Source: Bacillota bacterium
Lineage (GTDB): Bacteria > Bacillota > Clostridia > Lachnospirales > Lachnospiraceae
Direction: 5' to 3'
NCBI GenBank assembly: GCA_023416695.1
Contig: JAEZGY010000073.1
Span: 1-9,141, forward strand
DNA length: 9,141 bases
Shown here: piece by piece, positions 6,944 to 9,141 of the stretch
Numbering within the stretch: position 1 is the stretch's first letter
How the letters are laid out: each line of letters begins with the position of its first letter
Notes under the pieces: generated by a model
Database searches by the model: none
Told to the model about the DNA's origin: nothing
What the model saw: only the letters and a program-made list of their open reading frames with translations
Made by a program: the position numbers and the translations under genes

Positions 6944-6973
6944 TTGTAGGAACATTGTACAAGGTGGTATAAT
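6944..6973 (+). promoter_or_regulatory. Extended -10 promoter of the small gene at 7002
   Basis: TATAAT at 6968-6973 is preceded by TG plus one base (6965-6967), a perfect extended -10. The -35 TTGTAG at 6944-6949 is partial, at 18-base spacing. The palindrome TTGTACAA (6955-6962) sits between them and could be a repressor site. The promoter starts just after the cstA terminator. Confidence 0.6.
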
Positions 6974-7001
6974 ATGGTAATACTATCTATATGGAGGGGT
7001 T

Positions 7002-7340
7002 ATGGCAAAGTTAGAGTATGAATTAAAAGGGAATTATGAAACAATTCTTAATGAACTAGATACAGCTGTATTAGAGGGAAGTATGTCAGCTAGCTTAGAG
7101 GATTCCTCGGATTTTCATGTGGGAGATTCTCGATGCAGTGTTCGGGTTTATGAGAGATATAGTGCATTTGGAGGAAACAGAGTTAGTATGAATCTCACTC
7201 TGTATTCAAGTGAAGGTCGTATTTTTCTGACAGCTATTACATCAGGGGGAAGCCAAGCAATTTTTTTTAAGATTAATACTGTGGGAGAAGAAAGCTTTCT
7301 AGATACGGTACGTGATGTGGTTGAGAGTTTTAAGAGATAA
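7002..7340 (+). CDS. Small conserved hypothetical protein, DUF6054-like
   Basis: This 112-residue protein has no signal peptide or membrane helix and is probably cytoplasmic. From memory it resembles the small Firmicute family DUF6054, but I cannot confirm that without a search. Visible features are an N-terminal KLEYELKGNYETIL and a central DSSDFHVGDSRCSVRVYERY (35-54). There follow alternating hydrophobic stretches typical of beta strands (VSMNLTLYSS, IFLTAITSGG), the glycine-rich SGGSQAIFF, and a C-terminal amphipathic helix (SFLDTVRDVVESFKR). This suggests a compact alpha/beta sandwich with a helix at each end. GGAGG (6993-6997) 4 bases before the ATG supports the start. It has its own promoter and stands alone between cstA and the ammonium unit. 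No function can be stated. Confidence 0.8.
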   Translation: MAKLEYELKGNYETILNELDTAVLEGSMSASLEDSSDFHVGDSRCSVRVYERYSAFGGNRVSMNLTLYSSEGRIFLTAITSGGSQAIFFKINTVGEESFLDTVRDVVESFKR

Positions 7341-7373
7341 TAAATAATGTCGAAATTCGGCTAACGATTTATC

Positions 7374-7401
7374 TTGCAATTTACTTTCATAATGATATTA
7401 T
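7374..7401 (+). promoter_or_regulatory. Candidate promoter of the ammonium transporter unit
   Basis: TTGCAA (7374-7379, 4 of 6) and TATTAT (7396-7401, 5 of 6) are separated by 16 bases, and TG plus one base (7393-7395) makes an extended -10. It lies after the 7002-7340 gene and before the strong hairpin at 7428-7453. If active, transcription would start near 7408 and meet that hairpin within about 50 bases. No better promoter is visible between the hairpin and 7530. Confidence 0.4.
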
Positions 7402-7408
7402 AAATTCA

Positions 7409-7425
7409 TCTAAAATGCATTTAGA
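7409..7425. repeat. Short inverted repeat at the predicted transcription start
   Basis: TCTAAA (7409-7414) and TTTAGA (7420-7425) flank ATGCA. This could be a DNA operator at the start of the ammonium-unit transcript, or a first RNA hairpin just before the terminator hairpin. It is short and AT-rich. Confidence 0.35.
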
Positions 7426-7427
7426 CG

Positions 7428-7459
7428 ACGGAGTCAGATTATTCTGACTCCGTTTTTTT
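7428..7459 (+). terminator. Strong intrinsic terminator, possibly an attenuator for the ammonium unit
   Basis: ACGGAGTCAGA (7428-7438) pairs perfectly with TCTGACTCCGT (7443-7453), and seven T follow (7453-7459). It lies 87 bases after the stop of the 7002-7340 gene, unusually far for a gene-end terminator. It is also just downstream of a promoter-like sequence, so it may control read-through into 7530 onwards. Confidence 0.9.
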
Positions 7460-7529
7460 GTTTATTAGAATTTAAAGGGTAAATTCCAATAAGCAAAAGT
7501 AAGATTTCAGAAGGGCAGGTGTTGCAGTT

Positions 7530-7838
7530 ATGAAACAAAAGGATTTAACAAAACCAGAGTTATACAAAAGATTAATAATGATTGGCTTATACCTATTTGC
7601 CGCAGCAATCGTTATTATAGGTTCATTCTTTACCACCTATTGTATTATGTATCAGGTGACAATTCCTATTCTTAATAACTCCGTGCCTGGTGCTATCTTA
7701 GGTATTCTAGTTGCCTATTTTGGCATAAAGAACGTTATTATGGTCTATAAGTTTGAATCTACTTTCTATGAGAAGGGAGCCATGTTTTCATGGCAGAACT
7801 TTAAAAGGCAAGGAAAAAGGCTTAAATCAAAAAATTAG
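7530..7838 (+). CDS. Small membrane protein with two predicted helices, upstream of amt
   Basis: I do not recognise this 102-residue protein. It has two predicted transmembrane helices, about 15-38 (IMIGLYLFAAAIVIIGSFF) and 52-73 (VPGAILGILVAYFGIKNVIM), joined by a short loop. The N-terminus is lysine-rich (KQKDLTK, YKR) and the C-terminal tail strongly basic (FKRQGKRLKSKN). By the positive-inside rule both ends face the cytoplasm. Its stop lies 14 bases before the amt start, so the two are almost certainly co-transcribed, and a role linked to ammonium uptake is a reasonable guess. The ribosome site is modest: AGGTG at 7517-7521, 8 bases before the ATG, with AAGGG further up. I found no alternative in-frame start nearby. 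Confidence 0.75.
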   Translation: MKQKDLTKPELYKRLIMIGLYLFAAAIVIIGSFFTTYCIMYQVTIPILNNSVPGAILGILVAYFGIKNVIMVYKFESTFYEKGAMFSWQNFKRQGKRLKSKN

Positions 7839-7852
7839 AAAGAGGGGATTTT

Positions 7853-9141
7853 ATGAAGAAATCATATAAAGTATTGGGATTAGTAGTAGGGGCAATTATT
7901 TTAGGCGCAGTGCTAGCTATTTCCTTTTTGGGATATGGAAATGCAGATCCAACAGGGGCTTCCTATGTAGCCGCAACAACAGGATCTGAAACTCTTCAAG
8001 ATGTAGCTCTTACAGCTAACAAGGCAATGTATGGAGCAAACTATACATGGGTGATGATTGCAGCGTTTATGGTATTTTTCTTCCAGTGCGGTTTTGCTAT
8101 GGTGGAAACTGGATTCTGTAGGGGTAAGAATGCTGCCCATACCATGACAATGAACTTTATGGTTTTCCTAGTTGGTGCAGTTGGTTACTTCTTAACTGGA
8201 TTTGCTTTTCAGTTCGGTGGTTCTGGTGGAGCAGCATCTCTAGGTACTGGTGGAGCAGCCTTAAATTCAATGGCATCCATACCGGGGTTAGGTGGATTTA
8301 TTGGATATAAAGGTTTTCTTTTGTCAGGTAGTGGTATATATGACCCTGGTATCTATGCCTATTTCTTCTTCCAAATGGTATTTATGGATACTACAGTAAC
8401 GATTCCAACTGGTTCTATGGCAGAGCGTGTTAAATACTCCGCTTACGTCATCATCGCATTATTTATCTCCATGTTCTTATATCCTCTGTTTGGTAACTGG
8501 GTATGGGGCGGTGGCTGGTTAGCTACTCTTGGTAAGAACTTTGGTATTGGTCATGGTGTAGTAGACTTTGCTGGATCTGCAGTTGTACACTCCATGGGTG
8601 GTATGATTGCTTTGGCTGGTGCTATTGCAATTGGACCAAGGCTTGGTAAGTTTAAAAAGGATGGTACGGCTAGAGCCTTCCTAGGACATAACATTCCAAT
8701 GGCAATCATCGGTACCATTATCTTATTCTTCTGTTGGTTCTCCTTTAATGCTGGTTCTACCTTAAATTCAGCTGACGTGAGACTTTCCGTAGTAGCAACC
8801 AATACAATGATAGCTGGTGCAATCGGTGGTGTGGTATCGATGATGTATATGTGGATTAAGTATGGGAAACCAGATCCTTCTATGACCGCCAATGGTGCGT
8901 TAGCAGGTTTGGTTGCAATCACCGCACCTTGTGCCTTTGTGAATGCATCATCCGCATTTGTTATTGGTTTTATCGCAGGACTTTTAGTATGTATCGCAGT
9001 TTCCTTTGTAGAAAGAAAATGTAAGATTGATGATCCTGTAGGAGCTATTTCGGTACACTGTGTAAATGGTGTTTGGGGTGTTATAGCACTTGGACTTTTT
9101 GCAGATGGTACGTATGGGGATGGGTTAAATGGAGTTGCTGG
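7853..9141 (+). CDS. amt: Ammonium transporter, Amt family (3'-truncated by the window edge)
   Basis: This membrane channel/transporter for ammonium is open to the window end, with 429 codons visible. Family residues can be placed against E. coli AmtB: the gate phenylalanines F173 (YFFFQ) and F298 (CWFSFNAGS), S302 at the recruitment site, W218 (NWVWGGG), D238 (VVDFAGS), and the pore histidine pair H246 (AVVHSMGG) and H402 (ISVHCVNG). All are present, so it should be functional. ERVKYSA (191-197) is also conserved. An N-terminal extension of about 60 residues precedes the first conserved helix. It has a hydrophobic segment (8-27) that may be a signal peptide, with possible cleavage after GNA (29-31). 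AMVETGFCRGKN places it nearer the long Amt forms than AmtB. GAGGGG (7842-7847) lies 5 bases before the ATG. The C-terminal tail, where PII proteins act, is not in the window. Confidence 0.95.
   Translation, partial: MKKSYKVLGLVVGAIILGAVLAISFLGYGNADPTGASYVAATTGSETLQDVALTANKAMYGANYTWVMIAAFMVFFFQCGFAMVETGFCRGKNAAHTMTMNFMVFLVGAVGYFLTGFAFQFGGSGGAASLGTGGAALNSMASIPGLGGFIGYKGFLLSGSGIYDPGIYAYFFFQMVFMDTTVTIPTGSMAERVKYSAYVIIALFISMFLYPLFGNWVWGGGWLATLGKNFGIGHGVVDFAGSAVVHSMGGMIALAGAIAIGPRLGKFKKDGTARAFLGHNIPMAIIGTIILFFCWFSFNAGSTLNSADVRLSVVATNTMIAGAIGGVVSMMYMWIKYGKPDPSMTANGALAGLVAITAPCAFVNASSAFVIGFIAGLLVCIAVSFVERKCKIDDPVGAISVHCVNGVWGVIALGLFADGTYGDGLNGVA

Noticed and set aside
7409..7453. ANTAR-type double-hexaloop leader
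   Set aside because: The first hairpin has a 5-base loop and the second loop AUUAUU lacks G at position 4, so it does not fit the known motif, although the general layout is attenuator-like.
7511..7527. Possible sigma-54 promoter (GGGCAGGTGTTGCAG) before the small membrane gene
   Set aside because: The GG to GC distance is 9 rather than the required 10 bases, the left half is not TGGCA, and it lies right at the start codon.
7913..8922. Minus-strand open frames opposite the ammonium transporter (7913-8140, 8551-8922)
   Set aside because: The plus strand has an uninterrupted, clearly conserved Amt reading frame from 7853 to the window end; the minus-strand frames are shadows.

Overview
The window is AT-rich, with strong AGGAGG-type ribosome sites and compact U-tailed terminators. 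The gene set is an AmiE/AmiF-like Opp transporter, a clostridial-style chemoreceptor, a short CstA and a long-form Amt. Together these suggest a low-GC Firmicute, most likely a clostridium of the Lachnospiraceae type. That placement is inference from protein flavour; there is no rRNA or other marker here. I see no tRNA or rRNA gene, insertion sequence, integrase, CRISPR array or phage gene, and nothing that amounts to a clearly new multi-gene system.

Layout. (1) 1-2344 is the 3' end of an oligopeptide ABC transporter operon: the end of a permease (OppC), then ATPases OppD and OppF, tightly spaced and closed by a terminator that overlaps the last oppF codons. (2) 2578-4314 is a solitary methyl-accepting chemotaxis protein. 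(3) A probably bidirectional terminator separates it from a convergent minus-strand gene (4398-5177) for a tocopherol-cyclase-like protein. (4) A 294-base divergent intergenic region holds an orphan plus-strand hairpin, CodY-box-like sequences and promoter elements. (5) 5472-6890 encodes a CstA-family transporter with its own terminator. (6) 7002-7340 is a small monocistronic gene of unknown function, with an extended -10 promoter. (7) From 7374 there is a promoter-like sequence, a short dyad and a strong intrinsic terminator. These precede a two-gene unit: a small two-helix membrane protein (7530-7838) and an ammonium transporter (7853 to past the window end).

Functional theme: most of the genes concern finding and importing nutrients, namely peptides (Opp), pyruvate or peptides (CstA), ammonium (Amt), and an environmental sensor (the chemoreceptor). 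They are separate transcription units, and any joint regulation is inference. The places most worth a second look are the possible attenuated leader before the ammonium unit, the small membrane protein paired with Amt, the tocopherol-cyclase-like protein, and the CodY-like boxes upstream of cstA.
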